Shown here piece after piece: positions 11,041 to 23,600 of a DNA stretch of 64,000 nt (positions are counted from its first letter, which is position 1; each line of letters begins with the position of its first letter). Origin of the DNA: Colius striatus (taxonomy: Eukaryota > Chordata > Aves > Coliiformes > Coliidae); contig NC_084773.1 in NCBI RefSeq assembly GCF_028858725.1, positions 10,220,350 through 10,284,349 on the forward strand, read 5' to 3'. The notes under the pieces were generated by a model. That model ran no database searches. It was given only the letters and a program-made list of their open reading frames with translations, and was not told the origin of the DNA. The position numbers were made by a program, and so were the translations under genes.

Positions 11041-12700
11041 CATTAAGCACTAAGTTAAATTAGCCAGAATATTGTCACCCCTTAACCAAAACCTTTTACT
11101 TTTGAAAAGAAAAATGTAGCTTAAATCACCTTCCTTAGCAACTGATCCTGTGCCCAGCTTGGAAAAAGAGACCAAAATTGTATTTGTTAAGTCTCTCTCC
11201 CAGTAAGAAAATGGTACAGCACTGGGAGGCAAGTAGAAGTCTAAATCCATGTTGGGTTCATGGAGAGAGGTCAGTGGTGATGGGGAGCAGGTAAAACCTT
11301 GGTGCAGGGACAAACAACATCTGCTGCTCCTCCAGAGTCTGTGGGCCATCAGCAGTCTTTGAGGCACCAGGACTTTGAGGAATGCAAAGATTTAAGGAGC
11401 TTGGTACAGAAAGATTATTTTGGTCAGAGGAAACACAAGTAAATATTTCTACTGATACTGTCTCTGTGGTAAGATGGCTTCTTGAATTTACCTTATGCTA
11501 CTTTGGAGGAAGTCCAAGGTTAAAAAAAACCCCATCAAACCATCAAAAACCCCAAACTGCACATTTTGGATAGGAAACTGAAATGGTCTTTGATCAAAAT
11601 AACATGTTTTGAAATCTGGACCAGAGTTGAATTCCCAGCTCTTCCACCTTTTCAGCTCTGCTTCGGGAGTAGGATATTTTTATGTATGCACATCAATATT
11701 TCTTGATCTAACATCAAGATATGCAGTTCTACACACAACTTACACCTGTCCTGCCTTGGGCCAGCAAATCCTTCTCTTATATCAATATCTAAGGTGGCAT
11801 CTAAGAGTAAACACTTTCTTTTCCCATCCCTGGGTCAGAGCTTTTCCGTTGTCGCTTGCAGCAGCAGGCAGGTTCTGGAGCAGCTCTGGCAGCTCCACCT
11901 ACCAAAACAAGTTGCTAGGAGTATGGGAACACAGCTCACCCAGTAAGTGTTGAGTCCAGGAGGACCTACAGGACCCTCTTCTGCATTTCGCTGTGCATGG
12001 GAGGCCACAAAACACCTTGCAGCACTTTCTGTGAGCAAAACATTTGAGATTAAAAGAGGCAGCCATAGCGGTCTGGTAGTAAGAACCCAGGTCAAACTGT
12101 GTTAGCAAAATCCTGCGTTCCTGCAACAGCAAGAAATCTGCCAGGATGTGCCCAAACCACCTCTGGAAATTAGTTGTGTCTCTGTTACAGAGAAGGGTAA
12201 ATGAACCCCAGCAAAACTTACCTTGGAAGAAAACGCTTTCCTGTCCCAGGACACGGCATCAGACTAACACTGAGCTTGCCAGTGAAACAATAACACCTTC
12301 AAGGAATTTTTTTAAGGACTTTTTCTCATGCCTTTCAGCAGCTGCATCACCAGAGGAGGCAGCACCAGATGTCTAGCCACAGCACAGCCCAGGAACCCTT
12401 GCCTTGCCTGGTTCCATCTCTCTATTCATCTTCCAGAAATGCCTCTGTCCTCTGAAAAGCCATGTCTTGGGACCTTGCCTGGTCAGTGGTGTGTCTTTCA
12501 GGTCTCTTTATGGCTGGGTGCTTGCATGCACTTCAATGTGCAGCCAAATCACCTCCGAGGACCACAGGTACCTGCAGCACAGCCTTTTGCTCAGCCACCG
12601 GTGGAAATCAGCCCCTCATCCTTCCAGCCACCTTTGGACATGATGGGTTTATTTCAAGCAGCACCTCTGTGCGAACACATCAAACTGTGGGCAGTTTGAA
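11041..12700. other. non-coding stretch
   Basis: No recognised gene or repeat. A 51-base minus-strand segment (11940-11990) has a good acceptor (CCATGCACAG) and a GTGAGC donor around an open frame containing GPVGPPG, a collagen-like heptad. It is too short to call an exon. Confidence 0.4.
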
Positions 12701-12704
12701 GCCT

Positions 12705-12805
12705 CGGGTTTGCCTGCAGCACCCAGCCCGAGCGCGTGGTGCTGGGAGGAGCAGGAGTGCGGGTGGCTGGAGCGGTGCCGCCGGGCCCGGCCGGCAGCCT
12801 GCACA
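12705..12805. other. short CpG-rich cluster
   Basis: About ten CpGs in roughly 90 bases, including GAGCGCG and GCCGCCGG, in otherwise CpG-poor DNA. It is too short for a classical island. It directly precedes an AT-rich block and may be its edge. Confidence 0.4.
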
Positions 12806-12829
12806 CAGGGGCTCAGACAGCATTTTATT

Positions 12830-13100
12830 AACAGGCCCCACAGCTACTTTAATGTGGGCTTAGGCTGCAAAAACAAAAACAGACATAAAAGCATTTGGAA
12901 TTACTTCATAAAATACTAAATCACAATATTAACCAACTGACCTTTGCTCTATGCAGACCTGCTAATTTTAGCAATTACAGCCAACAACTTGAACATATCA
13001 AGTGGGCAACTGTTTAACAATAATGACATCTGCTTGGAAAATCCAATTATGTCTAAACATCTTTAAATCCCCACTAGGGGATACCTGCTTTCTTTTTGCA
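12830..13100. promoter_or_regulatory. candidate conserved enhancer-like block
   Basis: AT-rich and repeat-free, with repeated CTAATTTTAG, GCAATTACAG, CAATATTAAC, CAATTATG and TAATGACATC words. The sharp change from the CpG-rich left flank and the density of homeodomain-type cores suggest an element under constraint. Confidence 0.35.
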
Positions 13101-13129
13101 ACTGTTAGTCTCTGCTTAATAGGATTTTA

Positions 13130-13500
13130 AACTCGCAGCCTGCTGCACACTGTGGTGGCAGCGGCCCCTCTCCCTGGAGTGACAACAACAGGACTGCCAT
13201 CCCATTAAGCGGGGAGGGAGAGTCTCTCCTCGGACAGTGATGGAAGTGGTTTGGTTTTTTGACAGCCTAATCTGATAGACGGGTGCATTAGCCGGATCTC
13301 TTCGCTTCTCCGTCCCCTCTGCAGATACTGCTCCCCTCCACAGCCCCCCAAGGTTATGTGTGCTGGGCACAGCCAGGGCTGATCCCTGCAGGCTGTTTCT
13401 CAGAAAGGACTTTGTTACCAAGATGGGCTTTACAGTCATCAATGCCTTTTGTGGGGCAATCAATATGAGATTTTCTCCTGCGATGCCTACATATGCAAAC
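13130..13500. promoter_or_regulatory. candidate conserved block
   Basis: Contains CATTAAGCGGGGAG, CCTAATCTGATAGACG, GCATTAGCCGGATC, GGGGCAATCAATATGAG and the octamer-like ATATGCAAAC near 13490. Retained CpGs in an otherwise depleted region are the main reason for the call. Confidence 0.3.
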
Positions 13501-14099
13501 TAGTTTTATTTTCTGGGTTAACTGCTGTTTCTTTCCTCACTTTTCTTCCTTCCTGCTCTCAGCTACTTAAATCCCTCCCCACTGCTCCTCAGGTCGTGGG
13601 TGAAACTCCAACACTGAGATCTGTTCCTCTTTATAGTGGGACCCCCCAAAACATAATAGCTACATAGTAGCTTTTTCAGCTGTATTTCAAGACTCTGGGT
13701 TTTTCTTGCCAAGAAAAGTGATGTTAGAAGTAAATGGTACCAGTGAAGAAGAGTAAGCACAACAAGACCACCCTATTCTTCAACACAGCACCTCAAAGCA
13801 GATCAGGATCCTGTACCATAAAACCAAAGGTCCTAATTCAGCCCCTAATTAGGTTGCTGCAACCCCCTGAGCTACACTGATGTGGCAGCAGCCTCAGCTC
13901 CGTGGTCCCTCTCCCGATCACTCAGCACTCTGGGCTGCAAGTCTATTGTCAGATATTTTGAATTGAGATACAAGAACAGAATATTTCTGTGCCTTTTCCT
14001 CCCTCCCTCTCTCCCTCTCCCTCCCCGGCCAGCCTGGCTCTTTTCTGATGGAGCGTGCAGCAAAATCACAATCACATGTTTGCAGCAGTAGGAGGCCAT
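13501..14099. other. non-coding, pyrimidine tract
   Basis: A C/T-only stretch covers about 13994-14025 (CTCCCTCTCCCTCCCC type). No gene recognised. Confidence 0.45.
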
Positions 14100-14415
14100 T
14101 GGCATGGAAGTGGCTGTGATGTCACTACAAACATTTCCACCCTATCCCATTTCTCCAGAACAGTCTCCTTTTTTATGACCCCATCCTGAGATCTGCAGGA
14201 AATCAAATTGTCCTGATTCTATTTTGAGCGCTGGTGTCATGGCATCAATATATAACGCTGTGGTGTCAAGCTGGAGCGGCTCGAGCGCGCTGCCGCGGTG
14301 TCACAGCTGGTTGGCTCTGCGCAGCCCCACAGCCTGGACGGCAGCCCTGCGGGTGCCACGCTCACCGTGCTGGGGCTGCCCGGGACACGTGTGCTGTGCT
14401 AGCGGGATGAGCTGC
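14100..14415. promoter_or_regulatory. candidate regulatory block with CpG-rich half
   Basis: The left half is AT-rich with CAAATTGTCC and ATCAATATATAACGC. The right half (about 14265-14415) is CpG-rich with GAGCGCGCTGCCGCGG. The juxtaposition resembles the element at 300-785 and may be an enhancer or a small promoter. No transcript is evident. Confidence 0.3.
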
Positions 14416-14419
14416 AGGG

Positions 14420-16370
14420 GCAGGGCTGGCTCTTGTCCACCAGCAGCTCCCACACCCGTTAGAGGTTACCAGCTGGGGCATCATGGTACCAGTGGGCAGA
14501 GCGAACTCACAGGCACACTATGTGTGCTTCCTACAGCACCTGGGTGCCAACCAGCCCCAGGGGCTGCATGTGAGGGAAGAGCACATTTGCCAGATGTTTC
14601 TGCAGGGCAAAGGAAGAAGCAAATGAGAGAGATTTGGGGACAGATAGACAATGGTAAGGTGCCTGAGGCAAGAAACCAAATGGCAATCTGACCAAACCAG
14701 GGAGAAGCAGCATCTAGCAGATACAAATTCTGCTCCAAAATAGGATTACCATCTAAACAGAATGAGCCGTGGGTTAGGTCCCCTGAATAGCCATCTGAGA
14801 TTCAAACATGGATTTAGACCCCACCATGCTTGTGAAACACTTCTCTAATGCTTTCCACCAGCATGCAGATTGGAGCTTTCCCTCGCGCCTGTCTCACAGG
14901 GGGGCATCAAGCCCTGAGATATCTGTTGCTAATTAAGCTTTGGTGGCGTCCCTACCTGATTTATCTCCTGCACACAAATCTTATCTTCTCAAAGAACATC
15001 AGATCTAACACACAGCATATACAAAACACTCCTAAACTGAGACCTCCAACAACATCTGCAACAAAATTTTATCTGTTGGCCAAAGAGTTTATCCTGGAAG
15101 GACTTAAAACAGCCCACAGAGTCCCCTGGAGCAGAGCAGGAAAAAAGCATTGTTTTGACTAGAAAAGTAGTGAGAGAGAAATGGTGGTGGCCGATAGCTC
15201 CTAGTGAGCAAGAGAATACGGACTACTTTTCAGAAAGGGTAATGGGAGCTTCCCTATTATTTCTCTTAACATAAGGGACAGGACAAATCCGTCTAATTAA
15301 AGATTTTGAAGAAAGGTGCAGGTTTGAACCCTACATTAAGATCAGAGTTTCTCCAGGAGAAGCATCTTTTAGCAGGCTATGTTATGGAAAGTTAGAGCCT
15401 CTTTGCAAAGGCAAAAGAGAGCCTAATGACAGAGTTTGAGTATCTCAAGGCTCATAGCAGCATGCCAAGTGCTCACGTGTGTTTGCTCTACACCATAACA
15501 GAGAATACATATGATACAACCCCTGAAAGGAAAGGGTATTAACCCTTGAGGTACTTTCTTTCTTTTGAAACTCTGTCATCTCAGCTGAACCTCACTGACT
15601 GTGATCCTTTATTTACCTTTAGCAATAAATGCTAAACTCACTGCATCCAGAGCAGCAAGCCAGGCCACCACTTTCTAAACTCCTGCATAAGGAACATGAG
15701 TAATTGAGGATAGCAGTCCGGCAGACATGCAGCCTGAGACAACGCGTCAGTTCCCATGAAATTGCTGGGTCATTAGTCATCTCCTCTCTGCAGCTTTCAT
15801 TTTCAAGCAGTCCTTTATCTTTGGCTATGATTAGCACTCAATTGCATTCACCTTTGGTCACCCTCCAAGAAGCACCAGGCAAGGAGTTCTTGGGACTTGA
15901 ATACCACCCACTTCTGAAGCATTCAAGAAAGTTCTTTACTGTTTGACTTCAGTATCTGCTTTCCCATCTTCCATGGGGCTATGCCCTGTAACTCTCTTCA
16001 CGGCTGGCAGAACTTCGTGCCCTTCCTTCCCCAGGCTCAGACCTCCCTGGTGCCATTACAGACAGCTCCTCACTTTCCCATGCCCTTGATCACTCAGCAT
16101 CTTTGGCTCGGTGATGCCATCCACCCTTTCCAGCGCCTCCGCTTCCTCACTTTACCCTAAATTCCTCTCACTTCTCTCCAATGCCTTCCAGGAGCTGCCT
16201 TCTTTCATTCCTCCTGCTTCCTGCTAATGCTTTCCTTCCCACTTTGGACACTGCATCTCAGTAAATAAATAGTTGCTCAAATTGCTCAGCTAAGAACCTG
16301 GGCTCTTCTCACCACTCATGACACGATCAAAACCTTCAGTGGTGTTTAAGCAGTTGCAGAACGAGGCCCA
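14420..16370. other. non-coding stretch
   Basis: No gene, RNA or interspersed repeat recognised. Confidence 0.45.
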
Positions 16371-16439
16371 GCAGCACCAAGTGACTTGGCAAGGAGTGAC
16401 ATCAGTGTTAGAGACCCACTCTCTAGCAGGGTTGGAGTG

Positions 16440-16810
16440 AGGAGCCCATGTAGGGTGATAACATATTTTTTAATCTTATTTTTTTCTTTTTATTATTCCC
16501 TCTCTTGTGGTTCCTCCTGCTCCCGGAACGAACAGGAGTTTTTATTGCTGGGGTTAAAAAACACGAATTTGCATTACATCCTGGCTCCCGCTGTAATACT
16601 TCAGTCTTGTTTCTCTCTCGTCCCCTCTCCAGAACAACTGATGCTATCACAGCCTGATTTAATTTCAAAGACGGATTGTGATTTGGCAGTCGGGGGGGAA
16701 AAAAAAAAAAGCCAAGCTAATCAAAAGTCACCATCTGCTGCGTTGCCATGGGGATATTCCTCCCCAATAAATGTGCTCTTTGCCAAAATCACAGATAACA
16801 GCACTATAAA
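16440..16810. promoter_or_regulatory. candidate conserved enhancer-like block
   Basis: T-rich then mixed block with GTGATAACAT, TTTTTAATCTTA, TTTGCATTACATC, CCTGATTTAATTTC, GCTAATCAAAAG, an E-box CATCTG at 16732-16737 and an RFX half-site-like GTTGCCATGG at 16742-16751. A G7 run followed by A12 lies near 16692-16710. The TATAAAGG at about 16806 precedes a long purine tract, which could also fit a promoter. Confidence 0.38.
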
Positions 16811-16814
16811 GGGT

Positions 16815-17065
16815 GGGAGGTGGAGGGGGGGGAATCAAAGAAAGAAGTTCCGACACTAGGGGGGAAAAACGAAAGAGAGAAAAGAGGGAGAAACAAGAGA
16901 CAGAGAAGAAGTGGGAGAGAAAGGAGCATGGACTACTGAGGAAAAATGACAAATGGACTAACTAGAGAGAAGGAGGAGGAAATCAGAGAGACTGACATGC
17001 AGCTGAGAGTGACAAAGTGATGGAGGAAGACAAACAACTGGAAAGGAGGAAAGAGAAGAGACACC
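16815..17065. repeat. purine-rich (GA) tract
   Basis: Strong strand asymmetry: in 16861-16920 only 4 of 60 bases are pyrimidines, and GA-rich sequence continues with interruptions to about 17065. Such polypurine tracts arise from decayed GA microsatellites. They can bind GAGA-type factors or form triplex DNA. Confidence 0.7.
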
Positions 17066-17069
17066 TAGA

Positions 17070-19780
17070 GACACTCTGCTGCGTAAGATACCAAAACAAA
17101 ACAAGCAGAGATAAGAGAATTACCCTCAAAGCCTTGTCTCAGGGGAAGGGGAGAAAACTGAAGCATTGGTGAGAACTCCCAGGGATGCTGGTTGGAGCTC
17201 AAGAAAAGATCTTGCTGCTATTTGCATCGCAGTTACTGGAAATAAATCCCTGGATGGGACGGATGGTGACACATGGGGATGACCAGGGTCAGGTCTCCGG
17301 TGCTCCAGCAGCCTGGATGCTGCCAGGGCACCGTGCTGAGCTGGAAGAGTTTGTCATGCTGCAACATGGCACCGGGACCTGGTGGGTTAAAATACAAATG
17401 ATCTGGAATTGAGCATCTGTTTGAGATGGCAGAGGGGCAGGGGCCAGTCGTTCAACAGCCACTGTCACTTTTTATTTCCCCTTGTGACACTGGGCAGCCA
17501 TTTGGGATATGGAATATAAGGGCAAAGAATGCATCTGTGCAGGGGGTCATTGCTGTCCCAGCACCATGCACCCCAGGCACGGGCACTGGGCAAGGCAGTT
17601 AGCCAAAGAGACGTGGGGTCACCTAACATAAAATGAGTAAAAGCTGTCAAATTTTAGGTCACAATGTGCTGACTGCCCCCTGACCCTGCTTAGAACATGC
17701 TTGTGTGTGTTGAGTGCCCCTATTAACCCCCAGCAGCTAACAGAGATATGGGAGGCATCCCACACTCCCCCCCAACCCCAGTGGGAGCTAAGCAAAGGGG
17801 TCACCCAGCACCCACATGAGCAGGATGGGATGAATTATTCACAACAGAGGCACCACATCAGCCTTTTTCTTCCTCCTCCCCTGTTGAAGAATAATCCCAG
17901 AATAGATCACAGGTTGTGTGAATTCTTCACTCAAAAAATAACTGAATGACTTCTGCATGAACTTGTTTTGCAATTCAATACTAGCACTGATAAGAAACAG
18001 TCACTGTGTGTTGACTGGAGGAGTGCAGCACCGTGTTGCCCATTTCCAGCAGTCAAAACTTTGGATCATCTTTCTTCCCTTTGCTTCCACCTCCTCCTCA
18101 CATCAAGAGGTGCTTTAGAAATCATGTGTCTTAAAACAGTGTTGGATGTTTTCCTCTGCATAATCATTTCAGAGCACTGAGGCCACACTTCCATCCTTCC
18201 CTGCTCAACTGCTTAAGGGTTTTGTTTTGAAGGAAAACTAAAGATTTTTCTACCACATGACTCCAGGAGCTGAGGTTTAGATGTGTACACTAGCATATGT
18301 CCCACAAGAGCATTAATGCCAGTTGAAACTATGTACATGGAAAGAGATAGGCAGTTGGAGTGAATTAATTTAAAAATTAGAATGGAAGCTACAGAGTGAT
18401 ATTTTTCAGAGAGCTTTAGTAAAGACAAAAGGCATCGGGTCTTCAAATGTCCTGACTTGTGTGTAGGGAGTCAGATGAGCTGTCAGAGCTGCAGAGTTTT
18501 TGCACTCCAAACACTATCCTCTTGTACCATTACCTCTAAGACACCCAAAACACCTCTCCTGAGCCAAGAAATGTCTAGGGAAGCAGAGATGGCCACATCA
18601 GGTGGGTCTCCAGACCCAGTATCCTCCTTCTGTTGGCATAGTGGAACTTACCCGTAGCCAGAGTGGAGAAAACATCCATCAGGGTGTCTACAAGCTTCTT
18701 TATCCTTTGCAGATGCAGAATGGTGACCCCAGGGAACCCCGTGGGCTCTTCTCCATATGGGATGGCTCTAGCACTTGGGCCAAGGGTATCCTCCAGCTGC
18801 GTCACCCTCTGACAGGGTCCCTGCACAGGGAAGACAGAAGAAATGATCTGAGAGCGAACAAATCTAAAGACAAGAGAGAGAAGACACTGATGTGGGAACT
18901 GGAGAATCTGGGGGGAAAAAAAGTAAAAAATCAAAAGGGAAAACTCGAGTAATGCAAGTGGAAGAGGGAGGGAAAGCTCTCTAGAATGGAGACTGCAGAG
19001 AGGGCTTGTAGGTGAGACAGGTACAGGATAAAAATCGTACAAAATGGAGAAATGCTTGTGGATAGCATAAGCACCAGGTGCACAAACACCCACATTGACA
19101 CCCTGCTAGCATGGAGGGTAGGACATGAGGGTAGATGGCAGAAGGATGGGGCTGAGAAAACCTCCAGGAGGAAAGGCCTCTTAAAAAGAACCTAGTGCAT
19201 GAATGTGAAAGGCTGAAGCTCCAACAACACTCTATGAGGGATGCCCTGTTGGCAGTACCACAAGGCAATGGCCACAGCACTCACTGGGAGCGCTGCGTGA
19301 AGCTCAGAGGGGTCTGACTGCTGGTGCCAGAGCCCACTGTGGAGGACTTCTGTGAGGAGCCACATTGGGAACGGGTTTCCAGCACACAGAACACAAATGC
19401 ATGGAGGGCTGACATAGAATGTCCCCTGGCCCATCTGTGGCACTCTCAGTGCCCAGGAGCTGCTTACTGTGACCCTGCTGGGCAGGGATAGGTGTACAAG
19501 CAGCCTCCCTTGAATCCGCTGTTCCCAACCATGGCATACCCAGGCAATGCAATGTTGGGCCACCGACCCCAGTGGAGAAGGAGCTTCGTCCCAGATCAGC
19601 TCCCAGAGGGAAACAGAGCAGTGGGAATGGGACCATTAGCAAAGCAAAGGGCTAAACCGAGCAGCCTCTCGAAGAATGGAGCCCTCATCACCCTCCTGCC
19701 CCCATCACATCTCACTTTCCTGTCCTGCCTCCCCTCTTCCTCTCACTAGATGGTTTTACAGTGCCAGAAGGAGAGCTCCA
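17070..19780. other. non-coding stretch holding one exon-like segment
   Basis: No family is recognised. The minus-strand segment at 18652-18820 is listed separately. Nothing else stands out. Confidence 0.4.
18652..18820 (-). other. weak exon candidate, 169 nt
   Basis: On the minus strand a long pyrimidine-rich acceptor (TTCTTCTGTCTTCCCTGTGC then AG) is followed by 169 open bases and a CGG|GTAAGT donor. The frame begins GPCQRVTQLEDTLG and ends LVDTLMDVFSTLAT. No family is recognised. Splice words this good around an open frame of this size can occur by chance a few times in 64 kb, and no compatible neighbouring exon was found. Confidence 0.2.
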
Positions 19781-19789
19781 GCAAGAGAA

Positions 19790-20600
19790 GGGACAAAAAT
19801 TGGGAAACAATGATTTGTTTAAAATTAGGGAATTTTGTTAAACAAAACCATTTCCTATGCAGTCAGTCTATTGCTACTAAGAGTTTTCTCCCCCTCCCTC
19901 CCCAATTAAACAGCAAATTATACTTATCAAAGAAAAGAAGGTAAGGAGAAATCTGAAAGGCTGTGAGAAACCTTTAATTATTAGTATAGTGGCATGAAAA
20001 GCTGTTGAGCCCCTTAGAAACGTACATGGCCAATTATCAAAAAATATAAGAGATGCAGAAAGAAAGGTTTGTCTAATAAGTATGAATCGCAGGGCCATTT
20101 AGAACATCAGTGTTAAAGCATTAGAGTTAAATGGAAAAGTAAAAAGGGGCTGATGGTTTTAACTATTTCACAGGAGGACAAGAGGTTGATACTGATAAGA
20201 CAAGCAGTATAGTGAAGTTAATTATCTGCGGCCCTTGGTGCACAAAGCTTTTTGAGCTGGTGATTAATAGAGATAAACCATTCAAACTCCACATTTCTAA
20301 GGTGAATGAAGATGGCAGAGGAACCACACAGCCCCAGCATATTAACTACTCTGACAGTAACAGGCCCGGCTGCTGCGGAGGGCGCTGGGTGGGTTTATCA
20401 TACTCGATCTGCTCCCTCTCCTCTAACAGCAGGGAGGTCTGGGAGGTGTGGAGAAGGCAAAGCCAAATATCCCCAGTACCTCTGGGTGTTTCCTTCCTAC
20501 GAGATGGCAGAGGCAGCTTCTCTTTAACTACTAAAAAACGTATTTATGAAATGCTCCAGTGTTACTTCTCTGCATAATGCAATCTAGGGGATTACTGCAA
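19790..20600. promoter_or_regulatory. candidate long conserved enhancer-like block
   Basis: The longest AT-rich, repeat-free block in the window. Notable words are TTTAATTATTAG (19973-19984), CCAATTATCA (20030-20039), TGATAAGAC (20193-20201), TTAATTATCT (20218-20227), TGATTAATAG (20261-20270) and GATAAAC (20272-20278). GATA and homeodomain words alternate between 20190 and 20280. No open frame of interest covers it. It is one of the best enhancer candidates on composition, but conservation was not tested. Confidence 0.42.
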
Positions 20601-23600
20601 GTGTTTATTACCATGCTGATCCTTATTGCACTGCATTAGCTGTTTGTTCCTGGTTTGCTTGCTGCTAGCTGTGTGGAGAAGACCTCTCCTTCAGCTCCTC
20701 ATCCCACCCTGCAGCTCAGGTAGAAGTATTGCAACCTCCCTGGACCTGGGGTCAATGGAGCCTTCTATTAAAAAGTTAAAATTGCATCAAAGAAAGCATT
20801 CATCCTAGAAGTTAATTCCATTTTACAATCACAGAATTCCTACTTGCATGGAGGATGGGAATAAATTAAGTGGTCTGGTGCTTTTGTGGGAACTGGGAAA
20901 CAACGATGTGGATGCAGGACTGACTCAGCCCTTCATCTTTCTGAGATAGATAAGTCAGGCACCATGAGGTTTATCATTCTCAAATCTCTGGAAGATAAGG
21001 CCTTAAAAATGGAAAGCCTGGATGGACAATCAAGTGAGGCAGATCCCAACCTTACAAGATTTCCAGCTGATTTCCAGACCAAGACAATTTAGATGTGCTC
21101 CTGTGACACTCCTAATCTCCAAACCTTAAGGATATGGGTCAGACATTTTTCCATCCCTCCTGGAACTGAAAAATTCCTGTGAGATTTCCAATACTTCCTG
21201 CTGGGCCCCCCTAGATGCCTCTAACACTGGTTTTCTTCTTCTGATGTTTCAGTGTTTCTCTCTAGAGCCCAGCTAGAACAATGACGTTCAGAGACAGCAG
21301 CGAAAATTAATCAGAAAAATGGATTCCATTTCTAAGCTTTACAAACTACTTGATGTGTAGGTTTCTAGTTCAATTTGAATTCTAGGATGACTTTGGGATT
21401 GGCTGTTATTTTCTCCAAAGTGGTTCCCTTGCCCTTGATAAGTTTGGAAAGGCATCTAAACTTCAGCATCTGCAAACAAAAGAATCTTATATTTTTGGCC
21501 AAACTAAATTGAATAAATTTTGTGTTTGTTAATTGCATCCAGGCCAGCCTCGTGCAGGGCCAAGTTTCAGCCCAGTGGGATTTGCACATGGCCTGGATAC
21601 AAGCTATTGTAAATGGGGATCCCTGAAGGAAAAGCTGACAGATGGTGATTCTAAAAATGTTTGTCAGAGCCAGCCTTTGTGACACAGAAAACTCAAAGCC
21701 AAGGGGGTCCCTAAGTTGGAGAGATGGTTCTGAACTAAATGGAAGGCCAGAAGAGTCTGTTGGTACTGGAGAAGTTTGACTGGGCCTCTTCTTGTTGCCT
21801 GCCAAACCTGTTTCCGCTAGGCTCCCTCTCTCTAAGATCTGGTTATTTGGATAAAATGGGAATTGGATCAATGCTGCACCTGGTTTTCCAACTACGTATT
21901 CCAAAACCACTCTGATTTCCGTGCTATAAAATGGGACTGAAATGGACATAGTTTATCTGAGCTGCATGGAAGCCTTCCTCAGCCAGTCCTATGAGTGGTG
22001 TTACAGTCTGACTTGCACATCAGCATTTTGGTGACTGGATCAATACTAAAACTCACTGGCCCAATTCCCTATTAGTACCACTTTTCCCCAAGTGAATGAC
22101 TGCATTAAAAGCCTGGACTAGGAAAGGTCCCATGCAGCATGCAGAAGCAACACACAAGGAGAAATTTCTCCTTGTAATTTTCTGGTGAAGGTCTACTGAT
22201 CTGAATGTTTCCAAGCAAAGAAAATAAGATTCAGAACCAAATTTCCAAGTTGACCCCATTCATAACAGCAGAGTCCCAAGACACCAACAGCTTTCCCAAA
22301 GGGCTGCAAAGCAGTGGTTAGGAGTTACAACAGGATAATGCACCGTGAGTCATCTCTGCCCTGTAACTCACCGGGGTGGGGGTAGTGATGGGAGGGTGGA
22401 CCATACCTGGATGAAGTCTGGGGCATGGCAGAGCCCAGCTTTGCAAACAGCCTAGTCACCTGGGGGAGAGGGGAGCTGGCTCCAGGATGGCAGCACCAGC
22501 TCCAGGAGAGGTTACAAGGCCCTTGCAATCAAGTTCAAATTACATATCAGACACACGCTCCCGTGAGCAGACTCCAGACACCAGCTGCTTATTTTTAGAC
22601 TGGAAAAGCCTTTTCTTACCAACACAGGTGGTGAGGCTGCAGCACACAGAGCACCAGCGGCACCAGCAGCCCCACAGCTGCCTCCGAAGGGGCAGCGCCA
22701 ACAACCCTCCAAGCACTTTCCACCATCCCTTTCCCCTCTTAGAGTGGAAAAGGATCAGAGTGGTTTGCTCCGTGGCAGCAGAGGGGACCACGAGCAGCTC
22801 TCCTGAGGTGCGTGCAGCCCAAGTGCCCTGCTGTGCTGAACACATTTGTCTGCTCTCCACCAAGTGCATTGGCCCTGATGTTTTGCAGCACTCCTTTAGA
22901 AATGTCAAGCAAAGAATATAGCAACTTGGGAATTGCTTGTACTTCCTTCTAAAAAAGCCCCAGCTTTTCTGCATTGTGCTCGTCATCACTGTAACTGTAA
23001 CCAAACCAGTACACAAGTCCAGACACCCTGTTAGCTCCTTCAGCAACTGGACAAATCATTTGGATCACATTATTTATTTAATGAATTCTGCTTTCTCCCT
23101 GCAAACAGCAAGTAAAGAGTCTGCAATGGTTTTGGATACATTTTTTAATTTTCTGCAACTAATTTTCACCACTTGCATCACTCATTGCAGCATTTATCAT
23201 CTGAAAACTTAGTTTAAATACTTCATCTGGCTCAGAGTGAACATAACTGTCACATGCTTGTTTATACCCACTTAAGTGGTCAAAAAGTTTAGAAAAACAC
23301 ATTAAAAAGAGTTTAAAACTAGCTCCCACTCCTCAACATTCTGTGCTATTAGCCTATTTAATCTGTTGCCAGCCATATTCATATATATATATGTATATGT
23401 ATGCCAGGATATTAATGGAAAGTCAATATAATGAGGGAACAGGCAGAGCAAATACATTTACCATAACTTCATGTCAGATGGTTGCTTTATGAAAATGCAT
23501 GTTCTTGCTCCTACATCTCTGCAATTGTAGATGGAAAATGTAAGAAACAAGAACTTATGTAGAATAAACCCTTTACAGGGGTAGAAAAGCAAAGTTCACA

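Noticed and set aside
21365..21949. 194-codon minus-strand frame
   Set aside because: No family likeness, no splice context and ordinary composition.
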